A stretch of 43,102 nt of DNA from Candidatus Bipolaricaulota bacterium (GCA_026390345.1 JAPLGD010000035.1:1-43102), one strand, 5' to 3'. Shown: positions 32,578 to 41,104, counted from the first letter of the stretch. A program made the numbers and translations. Notes: generated from the letters alone by a model not told the origin.

Positions 32578-33936
32578 CTACTTCCCGACGCAGAACCGCG
32601 AGAAGATGGCGTCGAGGATCGACTCGCTGACGTCGATCCCCTGAAGGTCCCCCGATGCGACGTACGCCGAGCGGAGTTCTTCCGCGACCATGTCGGGCGT
32701 CAATCCTTCGCGCATGGCTGCGATCGAGCGTGCGACGCCGTCCCGCAAGCGCCGGAGCAAGTCGCGCTCCCACGTGTCGAGGAGCAGGATCGTGTTCCGG
32801 GACGGGATCTCGCCTCCAAGGAGGAGTTCGACGAGGCAGCCGGTGAGCGCGGGGAGGTTCGCTCCATCCTTCGCGGAGATCTCGATCCGGTCGATCGACG
32901 TGCCGCGGGGAACATCGCCGACGTGCGCCGGAAGGTCGCTCTTGTTGAGGACGAGGAGGACCGGGACTCCCCACTCGGTGCGGATGAGGTCGCGATCTTC
33001 GTCGGCTAAGGGTTTGCTTCGATCCACCAGGAGAAGAACGAGGTCGCTCTTCTTCGTCGCTTCCCTCGTTCTCCGCACCCCTTCCGCCTCGATGAGGTCG
33101 GTGGGCGTACGCAGTCCCGCCGTGTCGATCAGGCGAACGGGGACGCCGCCGATGGACACGACCTCCTCGACCGTGTCGCGCGTCGTTCCCGGGACGGGCG
33201 TCACGATCGACCGTTCTTCGGCGAGAAGTGCGTTCAGAAGCGTCGACTTCCCGACGTTCGGCCGCCCAACGATGGCGACCGTCAGCCCCTCGCGGACGAC
33301 GGCGCCGCGCTCCGCGCGGGCAAGAAGGTCGGCGGCGCGCGCCTCAATCGCCTCGGCGCGGGGCAGGAGTTCGTCGACGACGACGTCGAGGTCCGGGAAG
33401 TCGATGTCGACCTCGAGGTCGGCGAGAAGGGCCGCGAGCTCGTCGCGCAGGGCGGCGATCGCGCTCGAGAAGCGTCCTCCGAGTCGGTCGACGGCGGCCT
33501 CAAGACCGAGGCGCGTCTGCGCACAGACGACGTCGGCGACCGCTTGGGCCTGATCAAGCGAAATCCGACCGTTGAGGTAGGCGCGCTTCGTGAACTCGCC
33601 GCGCTCGGCGAGGCGAGCGCCGCGGGCGAGGACGGCGTCGAGCACCGCCCGCGTCGCGACGATGCCTCCATGGCAGCCGATCTCGACGACGTCCTCGCGT
33701 GTGTACGTCCGGGGCGCGCGCATGACGGAGGCGAGAACCTCATCGATCCTTCGTCCGTCGTCGACGACGTGCCCGTAGTGGATCGTGTGGGTCGGCGCGT
33801 CGGTGAGGCGGGACCCCTTGGGAGAGACAAAGACGCCGTCGGCGATGGCGATCGCCTCAGGGCCGCTCAACCGAACGATGCCGACGCCGCCCTCGCCGAT
33901 CGGCGTTGAGATGGCGGCGATCGTGTCCTCATGCAT
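32578..33936 (-). CDS. mnmE: tRNA uridine-5-carboxymethylaminomethyl GTPase MnmE
   Basis: A 452-residue MnmE (TrmE), which with MnmG modifies the wobble uridine of several tRNAs. N-terminal folate-binding domain (DTIAAISTPIGEGGVGIVRL; ERGEFTKRAYLNGRISLDQA), a helical domain, and a G domain with GRPNVGKSTLLNALL (P-loop), GTTRDT (K-loop), DTAG and NKSD at about residues 220-340. The C-terminal FCVGK contains the catalytic-site cysteine motif CxGK. Normal length. The stop codon borders the hairpin array. It is the last gene of yidC-jag-mnmE, with a 2-bp gap after jag. Confidence 0.96.
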   Translation of the reverse strand: MHEDTIAAISTPIGEGGVGIVRLSGPEAIAIADGVFVSPKGSRLTDAPTHTIHYGHVVDDGRRIDEVLASVMRAPRTYTREDVVEIGCHGGIVATRAVLDAVLARGARLAERGEFTKRAYLNGRISLDQAQAVADVVCAQTRLGLEAAVDRLGGRFSSAIAALRDELAALLADLEVDIDFPDLDVVVDELLPRAEAIEARAADLLARAERGAVVREGLTVAIVGRPNVGKSTLLNALLAEERSIVTPVPGTTRDTVEEVVSIGGVPVRLIDTAGLRTPTDLIEAEGVRRTREATKKSDLVLLLVDRSKPLADEDRDLIRTEWGVPVLLVLNKSDLPAHVGDVPRGTSIDRIEISAKDGANLPALTGCLVELLLGGEIPSRNTILLLDTWERDLLRRLRDGVARSIAAMREGLTPDMVAEELRSAYVASGDLQGIDVSESILDAIFSRFCVGK

Positions 33937-33938
33937 GG

Positions 33939-34394
33939 CTACGTCTTCTCTTCCGGCTCCATCACGACGCGTCGCCCCTCGCCGGAGCCGACGCTGTACG
34001 TTTTGACCCCCGGGAAGTTGGCGAGGGCCACGTGGACGGTCCGGCGCTCGTGGGCCGGCATCGCGTTCAGGCGAACCGTCTTCTTCTCGCGCACGACCTC
34101 CTCGGCCTTCGCGAGGGCGAAGCGGATCAGCTCGGCGCGCCGGCGCTTCACTGCGCCGTTCGCGTCGACGATGACCTCGATCTCCTTCCCCGACGTGCGG
34201 CGCAGCGCGCCGCGGAGGAGGTGTTCCAAGGAGGTCAGGACCGGGCGTTCTTCGGGGAGCGAGAACAGGTTGCCGACGAGGTTGACGTACAGGCCGTCTT
34301 CGCCGTCCTCCTCGATCTCGAGAGCCGCCTCCTCTTCGAGGAGTTCGAGCAGCCGCCGTACGAAAGCCTCGGCCTCCTGCTTCAGGTCGTCCAC
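33939..34394 (-). CDS. jag: RNA-binding protein Jag/KhpB (KH and R3H domains)
   Basis: A 151-residue protein. The KH-like region (about 1-85: FVRRLLELLEEEAALEIEED, LLRGALRRTSGKEIEVIVDA) leads into an R3H domain (AKAEEVVREKKTVRLNAMPA, then HERRTVHVALANFPGVKTYS). The Jag-N domain found in longer homologues is absent. KhpB binds RNA with KhpA and affects cell division and elongation in Gram-positive bacteria. It starts at GTG 34394, 13 bp inside the end of yidC, with a G-rich ribosome site. The yidC-jag-mnmE order is conserved widely in bacteria, which supports the call. Confidence 0.9.
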   Translation of the reverse strand: MDDLKQEAEAFVRRLLELLEEEAALEIEEDGEDGLYVNLVGNLFSLPEERPVLTSLEHLLRGALRRTSGKEIEVIVDANGAVKRRRAELIRFALAKAEEVVREKKTVRLNAMPAHERRTVHVALANFPGVKTYSVGSGEGRRVVMEPEEKT

Positions 34395-35974
34395 GTCCCC
34401 CCGTCTCCGTCTCCCTTGGTCTCGCTCGGGATTTCGCCCGACGTATCGGCCGCCGGGGCGAGCTCCGCGGCCTTCTTCATCTGGCGATTGACGATCTCCT
34501 GCTGGACTACCTGCACCGCCGTGGTCAATAGGTAGTAAAGCCACAGGCCTGCCGGGAACTTCCAGAGCATGATCGCCATGACGACCGGGAAGACGTAGCC
34601 CATCCACTTTGCGCCCGGCGAGCTCTCCACCGCCCCCTTCGGCGTCATCATCCACTGCTGCACGAGCATCACGGCCGTCGTCAAGATCACGAGGACGAAG
34701 TACGGATCGTGCAGCGAGAGGTCGGGCACCCAGAGGAACCCTGGAGACAGGTGGATCTGCTCGCCGGCGAGGAGGATCGCGCGCCAGATCAGCCAGATGA
34801 TCGGGAGCTGGACAACCATCGGCAGGCATCCCGAGAGCGGGTTGATCTTCTCCTTGCGGTAGAGCTCCATCAGCCGCTCCTGCTGCGCCTGTTTGTCGTC
34901 CTTGTACCGCTCCTGAATCTGCTTCATCTTCGGGCCGAGCTCCTGCATCTTGGCCATCGAGTGGATCTGCTTCTGCATCAGCGGGTAGAGGAGGACGCGC
35001 ACCAGGACCGTGAACAGGATGATGGCCCACCCGTAGTTCCCCGTCGCGCGGTACAGGATGTCGACGAACTGGATCACGGGGATCATCATCCGTGCGCCGA
35101 CGCCGGGCTGGTCGAGCGTCTCGAGCCCGGCCTCCTTCATCAACAGGAAACGGCGGCGCCCGCCGTAGAGCGAGCCGTCGAACTTCGTCGTCCCGCTCCC
35201 GGCCGACAGCGTCATGCCGAATCGCTCCGAGCCGGATGGCGTCCGGACCAGGAACGGAATCGTCGCCTGCTTCTCCTTCGGAGAGAGGAAGAAGACGACG
35301 TTCTTGTTCATCAGCCCGACCCCGTCGAACGAGGTGTACGAGCCCTTGGCCAGCTCGAGCTGGCCCGGCTCGCCGTCGAACAGGTAGTAGACCTCGAGCG
35401 GATCCTTGTCCTTGGTCTTCAGAACGTAGTTCGCAACCGTCAGCTGGAGGTCGACGGGGCGACCGGTTCCGTTCTCGACGAGGAGGGAGAAGTCGACCGT
35501 GTACAGTGCCTTCGGGCTGATCGTGTACACCTTCCGCACCGTCATTCCGGCGAACTTGCCCTGGAACTCCGCGCGGAAGACGCCGGTCTCGGCGTCGATC
35601 GAAGGACCGACGAGCTGGTAGAGCCCTTCGGTAGCGTCTCCGGTGGCCGTGGAGAGCGTGAACGGGAAGACCGCGTCGGCGATGTACTGCCGGTTCAGGG
35701 TCTTGATGTTCGTCGTGGCGCCCGGGACCAACTCCGCCGGGGTGGAGCCGTAGGGAATGAAGGTGAGGAGGGCGGACTTCATCACGCCGCCCTGCTCCGA
35801 CAGGATGTAGTCCCCGAGCGGCGTCTTGACTTCGACGTCGCGGTAGCCCGCCTGGTCGGGCACCTCGCGGTGCAGGACCTCGTAGGTGATTTCGGGCTTC
35901 GCCGCCAAGACGGCGGAAGACGAAAGGAGCGTGAGAAGAACAATGAGTCCCGAGACGACGAAGCAATTGCGCAC
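34382..35974 (-). CDS. yidC: membrane protein insertase YidC
   Basis: A 530-residue insertase with a Gram-negative-type layout. N-terminal hydrophobic segment (NCFVVSGLIVLLTLLSSSAVL); a large extracytoplasmic beta domain (about 30-310); then the conserved core: TGNYGWAIILFTVLVRVLLY with the hydrophilic-groove arginine, a charged cytoplasmic hairpin (MQELGPKMKQIQERYKDDK), NPLSGCLPMVVQLPIIWLIW, and two last helices. The GTG at 35974 is chosen for AGGAGG five bases upstream and the signal sequence that follows; the frame is open further upstream without sense. rpmH, rnpA and yidD, usually just before yidC, are absent; the next gene is divergent ribE. The periplasmic domain argues for a diderm envelope. 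Confidence 0.94.
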   Translation of the reverse strand: MRNCFVVSGLIVLLTLLSSSAVLAAKPEITYEVLHREVPDQAGYRDVEVKTPLGDYILSEQGGVMKSALLTFIPYGSTPAELVPGATTNIKTLNRQYIADAVFPFTLSTATGDATEGLYQLVGPSIDAETGVFRAEFQGKFAGMTVRKVYTISPKALYTVDFSLLVENGTGRPVDLQLTVANYVLKTKDKDPLEVYYLFDGEPGQLELAKGSYTSFDGVGLMNKNVVFFLSPKEKQATIPFLVRTPSGSERFGMTLSAGSGTTKFDGSLYGGRRRFLLMKEAGLETLDQPGVGARMMIPVIQFVDILYRATGNYGWAIILFTVLVRVLLYPLMQKQIHSMAKMQELGPKMKQIQERYKDDKQAQQERLMELYRKEKINPLSGCLPMVVQLPIIWLIWRAILLAGEQIHLSPGFLWVPDLSLHDPYFVLVILTTAVMLVQQWMMTPKGAVESSPGAKWMGYVFPVVMAIMLWKFPAGLWLYYLLTTAVQVVQQEIVNRQMKKAAELAPAADTSGEIPSETKGDGDGGTWTT

Positions 35975-36025
35975 AATGACCTCCTGAGGACAGGGTATCC
36001 GGGCCCCCAAGGCCGCGCAACTCCG

Positions 36026-36054
36026 TTGAACAGGGCATTCGGATGCACTACACT
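36026..36054 (+). promoter_or_regulatory. candidate promoter of the rib operon, leaderless arrangement
   Basis: TTGAAC (36026-36031), a 17-bp spacer and TACACT (36049-36054) precede the ribE ATG at 36066, placing the transcript start about five bases before it. There is no Shine-Dalgarno sequence and no room for an FMN riboswitch. Confidence 0.5.
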
Positions 36055-36065
36055 CGATCCCGCCC

Positions 36066-36656
36066 ATGTTTACGGGGATTGTGCAAGGGATTGGAAAGGT
36101 TCTCCGAGCGAGTTCGGGTTCCCTCGAGGTGAGTCTTCCCGCCGCGCTCGAAGGTTCACTTGCCGTCGGCGCGAGCGTAGCTGTAGACGGCGTCTGCCTC
36201 ACCGCGCGCTCCGTGGCAGCAGGCTTGTTCGCGGCGGACGTGTCGTCGGAGACCGCGGCGCGAACGACGCTCGGCGCCTTGCGGTCCGGGTCGGCGGTGA
36301 ACCTCGAGCTCGCCGTCACGCCCGGGCGAGCCCTCGACGGCCACTGGGTCCTCGGGCATGTCGACGCGGTCGGGAAGGTCAGCGGCCTCTACCGCGAGAA
36401 GGAGGGATGGAGCCTCATCGTCTCCTTCCCGCCGAAGTTCGCGAAGTACGTGGCCGACAAAGGATCGATTGCCGTCGACGGCGTGAGCCTGACACCGTTC
36501 GCCGTGACGGGCGACTCGTTCCGGTGCGCGCTGATCCCGGAGACGTACGAAGCGACGGTCTTCCACGAGCGGTGCCCGGGGGATCCGGTGAACCTGGAGT
36601 TCGACATTCTGGCGAAGTACGTGGAGAGGATGGTCGGGCATGTTTCTAGCCATTGA
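36066..36656 (+). CDS. ribE: riboflavin synthase, alpha subunit
   Basis: A 196-residue enzyme that dismutates two lumazines to riboflavin. It shows the internal duplication of the family: [12 protein letters not shown] opens barrel 1 with VDGVCLTA, and GHVDAVGKV opens barrel 2 with [11 protein letters not shown]; a C-terminal helix ([10 protein letters not shown]) gives the trimer. Length normal. ATG at 36066 begins the invariant MFTGI. No ribosome binding site; the mRNA is probably leaderless. Its end overlaps ribBA by 17 bp. First of ribE-ribBA-ribH, the classic riboflavin set without ribD, which must lie elsewhere. Confidence 0.95.
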   Translation: MFTGIVQGIGKVLRASSGSLEVSLPAALEGSLAVGASVAVDGVCLTARSVAAGLFAADVSSETAARTTLGALRSGSAVNLELAVTPGRALDGHWVLGHVDAVGKVSGLYREKEGWSLIVSFPPKFAKYVADKGSIAVDGVSLTPFAVTGDSFRCALIPETYEATVFHERCPGDPVNLEFDILAKYVERMVGHVSSH

Positions 36657-37839
36657 GGAAGCGATCCGCCGCTACCGGGCGGGCGAGATCCTCGTCCTGG
36701 TCGACGACGAGAACCGCGAGAACGAGGGCGACCTCGTGATGGCCGCCGAGTACGCGACGCCGGAGGCCGTCAATTTCATGGCAACCCACGGCCGTGGCCT
36801 GATCTGCGTTCCGATCACCGAGGAGCGTGCTCGCGGCCTCGGCCTCGCGCCGATGTGTCCGGACAACACGGCTCTCCACGGGACCTCGTTCACCGTGTCC
36901 GTCGACGCGCGGCATGGGATCTCGACCGGCATCTCGGCCTTCGACCGCGCCGAGACGATCCGTCTTCTTGTCGACGAGGAGACGGGGCCCGACGACCTCG
37001 CTCGTCCCGGCCACATCTTCCCGCTCGTTGCACGGAGCGGCGGTGTGCTGCGGCGCGCTGGCCACACCGAGGCCACCGTCGACCTGGCAAGGCTCGCCGG
37101 ACTGAAGCCGGCGGCCGTCCTCTGCGAGATTCTGAACGACGACGGCACGATGGCCCGCCTGCCGCAGCTTGACGCGTTCGTCGAAAGGCACAAGCTCGGT
37201 CTCGTCAACATCGCCGACCTCATCGCCTACCGGAAGCGCACGGAACGCCTGATCGAGCGGGCCGCGGTCGCCGAGTTGCCCACCCGCTTCGGCAACTTCG
37301 TCATCCACAGCTACACGAGCCCGATCGAGGAGGACGAGCACGTGGCCCTCGTCATGGGCGACGTCGCGGGCAAGAAGAACGTCCTCGTGCGCGTCCACTC
37401 CGAGTGCCTCACGGGCGACGTTTTCGGGTCGTATCGCTGCGACTGCGGCAGCCAGCTCCAGCGAGCGCTCGAACGGATCGGCGAGGAGGGGCTCGGCGTC
37501 CTCGTGTACATGCGCCAGGAAGGCCGCGGGATCGGCCTCCTGAACAAGGTGTGCGCGTACCAGCTTCAGGACCAAGGACTCGACACCGTCGAGGCCAACG
37601 AGCGGCTTGGCTTCGACGCCGACCTGCGCGACTACGGGATCGGTGCGCAGATCCTCTGCGACCTCGGGCTCACCTCGATCCGCCTGATGACGAACAACCC
37701 GAAGAAGGTCATCGGCCTCTCCGGCTACGGCCTCGACATCGTCGAGCAGGTACCGATCGAGACGGTGCCCAACGACTACAATCGCAAGTACCTTCGGACG
37801 AAGAAAGAGAAGATGGGGCACAAGCTGAACAAGGTGTGA
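36640..37839 (+). CDS. ribBA: bifunctional DHBP synthase / GTP cyclohydrolase II
   Basis: A 399-residue fusion supplying both riboflavin precursors. Residues 1-200: 3,4-dihydroxy-2-butanone-4-phosphate synthase, with [17 protein letters not shown] (Mg and substrate acids), [12 protein letters not shown] and [13 protein letters not shown]. Residues 205-399: GTP cyclohydrolase II with the zinc cysteines in [19 protein letters not shown], the catalytic [12 protein letters not shown] and LMTNNPKKV. Both active sites look intact. The ATG lies inside ribE with GGAGAGG upstream, so the two are translationally coupled. ribH follows after 43 bp. Confidence 0.96.
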   Translation: MFLAIEEAIRRYRAGEILVLVDDENRENEGDLVMAAEYATPEAVNFMATHGRGLICVPITEERARGLGLAPMCPDNTALHGTSFTVSVDARHGISTGISAFDRAETIRLLVDEETGPDDLARPGHIFPLVARSGGVLRRAGHTEATVDLARLAGLKPAAVLCEILNDDGTMARLPQLDAFVERHKLGLVNIADLIAYRKRTERLIERAAVAELPTRFGNFVIHSYTSPIEEDEHVALVMGDVAGKKNVLVRVHSECLTGDVFGSYRCDCGSQLQRALERIGEEGLGVLVYMRQEGRGIGLLNKVCAYQLQDQGLDTVEANERLGFDADLRDYGIGAQILCDLGLTSIRLMTNNPKKVIGLSGYGLDIVEQVPIETVPNDYNRKYLRTKKEKMGHKLNKV

Positions 37840-37882
37840 GGCCGCTGGCCGTGTCGTCGGCCTCGCAACGGAGGAGGACATC

Positions 37883-38350
37883 GTGGGAAAGACCTTCGCA
37901 GGGAAACTTGATGGGAAGGGACTTCGCGTCGGCATCGTCGTTGCCCGGTTCAACGACCTGATCACCGGACGGCTCCTCGAAGGCGCCCTCGACCGGCTGC
38001 GCCGCTCGAACGTCGCCGAGGCCGCGACCGACGTCTGCTGGGTGCCTGGCGCGTTTGAGGTGCCGCGAGCGGTGAAAGACATGGCGGCCACCGGCCGCTA
38101 CGACGGCGTCATCGCGATCGCCGCCGTCATCCGCGGCGCCACGCCGCACTTTGAGTACGTGGCGAACGAGATCACGAAGGGCGTCGCCCGCATCGGCCTC
38201 GACGCCGACATCCCCGTCACGTTCGGCGTCATCACCGCCGACACCGTCGATCAGGCGATCGAGCGGGCCGGGACGAAGGCCGGGAACAAGGGCGTCCAGG
38301 CCGCCGAGAGCCTCATCGAGATGATCAACGTTCTCCGCGAGCTGAAATGA
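37883..38350 (+). CDS. ribH: 6,7-dimethyl-8-ribityllumazine synthase
   Basis: A 155-residue lumazine synthase, condensing DHBP with the pyrimidine made downstream of GTP cyclohydrolase II. VGIVVARFNDLITGRLLEGAL, VPGAFEVPRAVKDMA, AAVIRGATPHFEYVANE and PVTFGVITADTVDQA match the subunit interface and phosphate site (RGxTxHFEYV). Length fits the icosahedral/pentameric enzyme. The GTG at 37883 has GGAGGAGGA before it. The TGA stop overlaps the hisS ATG (ATGA). Confidence 0.95.
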   Translation: MGKTFAGKLDGKGLRVGIVVARFNDLITGRLLEGALDRLRRSNVAEAATDVCWVPGAFEVPRAVKDMAATGRYDGVIAIAAVIRGATPHFEYVANEITKGVARIGLDADIPVTFGVITADTVDQAIERAGTKAGNKGVQAAESLIEMINVLRELK

Positions 38351-39552
38351 CCTACGACCTGGTCCGAGGGATGTACGACATCCTCCCCGACGAGATCCCG
38401 TGGTGGCAGCTCGCTGAGGACGCGGTGCGCGAGATGGCGCGGCGCTACAACTACCGCGAGATCCGCGTTCCGCTCGTCGAGCACACCGAGCTCTTCACCC
38501 GCGGCGTCGGCGAAGCGACCGACATCGTCACGAAGGAGATGTACACCTTCCAGGACCGTGGCGAGCGCTCCCTCACCCTTCGTCCGGAGGGCACCGCGTC
38601 CGTCGCCCGCGCCTACCTCACGCACGGGTGGCAGACAAGGGAGCCGTTCCAGAAGCTCTTCTACCTCGGACCGATGTTCCGCTACGAGAAGCCGCAGAAG
38701 GGGCGGAACCGCCAGTTCCACCAGTACGGGATCGAGGTCCTCGGCGCCCTCGACCCGAGCGTCGACGCCGAGGTCATCGCCTTCGCCTGGTCGCTCATGG
38801 AGATCCTCGGCCTCGGCGGCCGCATCCTCGACTGCAAGGAGACGGCCTGTCAGTCGTTCATCGCACAGGCGCCGGGAAGCGCCGACCATCTCTGTCCCGA
38901 GTGCGCTGCGCACTTCGAGGCTGTTCAGGGCTGGCTCAATCGACTTGGCCTTGCCTACGACATGGACCCGCGTCTCGTCCGCGGCCTCGACTACTACACC
39001 CGCACGGTGTTCGAGCTCATGTCGTCCGACCTCGGCTCGCAGGACACCTTGATCGGCGGCGGCCGATATGACGGCCTGATCGAGATGCTCGGCGGCCCGC
39101 CGACCCCGGGGATCGGCTTCGCCGGCGGCCTCGAGCGCCTCGTCCTCGTGCTCCGGGAGAGACGAGCCAACGACGTCAAAACCGAGCGCCTCGACCTGTT
39201 CATTGCTACCGTCGGCGAGGAAGGACGCCGCGTTGGGATGAAGCTCGCGACGGAGCTACGGAGGCTCAAGAAGATCTCGATTTCGGTCGACATCGACCAC
39301 CGCGCCCGCACGTTGCGCAAGCAGATGGCCCAGGCCAACCAGCTCTACGCCCGCACCGTTATTGTTCTGGGCGAAGACGAGGCCCGCGTCGGGCGCGGCA
39401 AGCTCAAGGACATGGATTCCGGTGAAGAGCGCGAAGTCCCGCTCGACCCCGAGAGCCTGGCCGAACTCGTGTACCCAGCCTGCGACGACGGCTGTGCCGG
39501 CGGGTGTGCCGGCGGCTGCGGCGGCGATTCCTGCAGCGACCACGGGAACTGA
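38347..39552 (+). CDS. hisS: histidine-tRNA ligase with Cys-repeat C-terminal tail
   Basis: A 401-residue class II tRNA synthetase. RGMYDILPDE at the N-terminus, TLRPEGTASVARAY (motif 2 neighbourhood), MFRYEKPQKGRNRQFHQYGIE (motif 2), the histidine signatures RGLDYYTRTVFE and GGGRYDGLIE, and motif 3 GIGFAGGLERLVL. Anticodon domain from about 290. The insertion domain is compact, and LCPEC with DCKETAC could bind zinc. The last 25 residues are unusual: five cysteines at C-x3-C-x3-C-x3-C-x4-C spacing, Gly-rich, then SDHGN. The start overlaps the ribH stop by 4 bp. Confidence 0.93.
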   Translation: MTYDLVRGMYDILPDEIPWWQLAEDAVREMARRYNYREIRVPLVEHTELFTRGVGEATDIVTKEMYTFQDRGERSLTLRPEGTASVARAYLTHGWQTREPFQKLFYLGPMFRYEKPQKGRNRQFHQYGIEVLGALDPSVDAEVIAFAWSLMEILGLGGRILDCKETACQSFIAQAPGSADHLCPECAAHFEAVQGWLNRLGLAYDMDPRLVRGLDYYTRTVFELMSSDLGSQDTLIGGGRYDGLIEMLGGPPTPGIGFAGGLERLVLVLRERRANDVKTERLDLFIATVGEEGRRVGMKLATELRRLKKISISVDIDHRARTLRKQMAQANQLYARTVIVLGEDEARVGRGKLKDMDSGEEREVPLDPESLAELVYPACDDGCAGGCAGGCGGDSCSDHGN

Positions 39553-39573
39553 AGTTCCTAGGGAGGTAGTTCG

Positions 39574-40056
39574 ATGGAGCTGAAGCTCATCCCTATCGAC
39601 AACCCTAATGGCGTGAACTTCATCCTCGGCCAGAGTCACTTCATCAAGACCGTCGAGGACGTCCACGAAGCCCTTGTCGGCGCCGTGCCAGGCATTCAGT
39701 TCGGGCTAGCCTTTTGCGAAGCCTCCGGCGACTGCCTCATTCGCCACTCCGGCACCAAGCCCGAGCTTGAGCAGTTGGCTATCTGCAACGCTCAGGCCAT
39801 CGGCGCCGGTCACTCGTTCATCGTCTTCCTCGGAAACGCCTTCCCGATCAACGTCCTCCAGGCCATCCAGTGCGTTCCCGAGGTCTGCCGGATCTTCTGC
39901 GCCACCTCAAACGCCGTCGAGGTCGTCGTCGCCGAGAGCGACCAAGGCCGCGGCATCCTCGGCGTCATCGACGGCGTCTCACCCAAGGGGATCGAGGACG
40001 ACAAGGGCATCGCCTGGCGCAAAGGCTTCCTGCGCAAGATTGGGTACAAGGGGTAG
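39574..40056 (+). CDS. adenosine-specific kinase
   Basis: A 160-residue member of the adenosine-specific kinase family (PF04008), known from Pyrobaculum and found in archaea and anaerobic or thermophilic bacteria. MELKLIPIDNPNGVNFILGQ, FIKTVEDVHEALVGAVPGI, GLAFCEASGDCLIRHSGT and IGAGHSFIVFLGNAFPINVL are diagnostic for the family. It would phosphorylate adenosine or bind adenine nucleotides; proof exists only for a few members. GGGAGGTAG precedes the ATG. It is 21 bp after hisS and may be the last gene of the rib-hisS run. A hairpin follows at 40066. A truncated copy of its second half is found at 40844-41104. Confidence 0.9.
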   Translation: MELKLIPIDNPNGVNFILGQSHFIKTVEDVHEALVGAVPGIQFGLAFCEASGDCLIRHSGTKPELEQLAICNAQAIGAGHSFIVFLGNAFPINVLQAIQCVPEVCRIFCATSNAVEVVVAESDQGRGILGVIDGVSPKGIEDDKGIAWRKGFLRKIGYKG

Positions 40057-40179
40057 AGCCGCAAGGCCTAGCTCACCGCAGAGAGCGCAGAGCTAGGCAG
40101 AGGAAGCTCATTCTTGGACACTCCAATCTCGCATTGCGCGCTCCGCGTTCTCGGCGACCTCTGCGGTTGGCTTGGTTCG
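40057..40179. repeat. nested inverted repeats between convergent genes
   Basis: GCCTAGCTC (40066-40074) pairs with GAGCTAGGC (40090-40098), so both arms carry CTAG. ACCGCAGAG (40075-40083) pairs with CTCTGCGGT (40159-40167) 75 bp further on. The CGCAGAG-type repeat resembles dispersed palindromes seen in many unrelated bacteria. It lies between the adenosine-specific kinase (+) and the MazF gene (-), as a terminator or mobile palindrome would. Confidence 0.7.
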
Positions 40180-40524
40180 CTACCGCCCGAGGACGACGTC
40201 GATCGCGGCGAGCACGAGGTCAAGCTTGGCGCGGGAGAGCTTGCCGACCCGCTCGGTGAGGATGCTGCGGTCGAAGGTCACGAGCTGCGTCGCGTTGGCC
40301 ACCGAATCCTTGGGCAGTCCGGTCGAGCGTGCGGTGAGCAGAACGCAGCCCGGCGCGTCGGCCCATGCCAGGTTGCTCGTGAGAGGGGCGCATAGAGCCG
40401 TCGCCAGGCGGCTTTGGTTCAGCGCCTCGCTCTGTACGACGACCACTGGACGGCGGAATCCTGGTGCGGCCCCCGTCGGGCCAGGAAGATCCGCCCACCA
40501 GGTCTCGCCCTGAGCGATCACCAT
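40180..40524 (-). CDS. mazF: MazF/PemK-type toxin (endoribonuclease)
   Basis: A 114-residue toxin of the MazF/PemK fold, an mRNA interferase. GETWWADLPGPTGAAPGFRR matches the opening GDIWWADLxPxxGSExxxxRP loop; PVVVVQSEALNQSRLATALC and APLTSNLAWA follow, and SVANATQLVTFDRSIL matches the C-terminal SVV-x-xxQ-x-xxxDR segment. The ATG at 40524 overlaps the antitoxin TGA, giving coupled translation. The RNA target is unknown. The pair lies between a complete and a truncated adenosine-specific kinase gene. Confidence 0.88.
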   Translation of the reverse strand: MVIAQGETWWADLPGPTGAAPGFRRPVVVVQSEALNQSRLATALCAPLTSNLAWADAPGCVLLTARSTGLPKDSVANATQLVTFDRSILTERVGKLSRAKLDLVLAAIDVVLGR

Positions 40525-40754
40525 TCCCACTTCTCCAACGTCCGTCGCGCCGCCGTCGCTGTGAACGGATCGCGGTAGTCGCCAACGGCCTCGCACACGC
40601 GATCCATCGCTTCGGTCACCTCGTCCGGCGCGTGCCGCGCCAGGTACTCGCGCACCGCGCTCGAGTACAGCCCGCTGCGTGTCTGGCCTACTCGCCGAGC
40701 CAACCTCTCCGCCTGCTCGAAAAGCTCGTCGGGGATGGAGATGGCGGTCTTCAT
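40518..40754 (-). CDS. ribbon-helix-helix antitoxin of the MazF pair
   Basis: A 78-residue protein. MKTAISIPDELFEQAERLA is the beta strand and first helix of a MetJ/Arc/CopG ribbon-helix-helix DNA-binding fold, and SGLYSSAVREYLARHA the second helix. The C-terminal 35 residues would wrap the toxin. The 5' end is taken at ATG 40754, since the upstream 25 codons in frame have no similarity to the fold. Such antitoxins neutralise the toxin and repress their own promoter; an AT-richer stretch just upstream (CAAGTATAACC) could hold the -10 box. Seven bases overlap the toxin gene. Confidence 0.85.
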   Translation of the reverse strand: MKTAISIPDELFEQAERLARRVGQTRSGLYSSAVREYLARHAPDEVTEAMDRVCEAVGDYRDPFTATAARRTLEKWEW

Positions 40755-40843
40755 ACCACAAGTATAACCAGCGATTGACGTCACGCCAAACCACGCCGAT
40801 CTAGAAGTCAGAAGGGAGAGACGATCCAAGTTGCAGATCCCGG

Positions 40844-41104
40844 ACGATCGGCGCCGGCCACTCCTTCATCGTCTTCTTCGGCAATGCCTTCCCGATCAAC
40901 GTCCTGCAGGCCATCCAGCGCGTTCACGAGGCCTGCCGCATCTACTGTGCTACCTCTAGCGCTGTAGACGTGGCCGTTGCCGAGATCGAGGAAGGTCACA
41001 GCATCCTCGGCGGCATCAATGGCGCAACCCCCAAGGGCATCGAGGAAGAGAAGGGGATCGCCTGGCGCAAAGGCTTCCTGCGCACGATCGTGTATAAGGG
41101 GTAA
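40844..41104 (+). pseudogene. truncated copy of the adenosine-specific kinase gene
   Basis: About 87 codons, from T-IGAGHSFIVFFGNAFPINV to the stop after RTIVYKG, match the C-terminal half of the kinase at 39574-40056 with many substitutions (for example EEGHSILGGINGATPKGIEE against DQGRGILGVIDGVSPKGIED). No start codon or N-terminal half precedes it; upstream is the antitoxin region. The divergence shows it is an old copy or a distinct paralogue and not a recent repeat. It is probably non-functional. Confidence 0.85.

Noticed and set aside
34709-36649. Plus-strand open frame of 646 codons across yidC and ribE
   Set aside because: It is antisense to yidC and out of frame with ribE; its composition (Arg, Glu, Val, Leu) is typical of shadow frames.
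40830-41104. Intact second adenosine-specific kinase
   Set aside because: Only the C-terminal half is present and no start codon or N-terminal motif precedes it.
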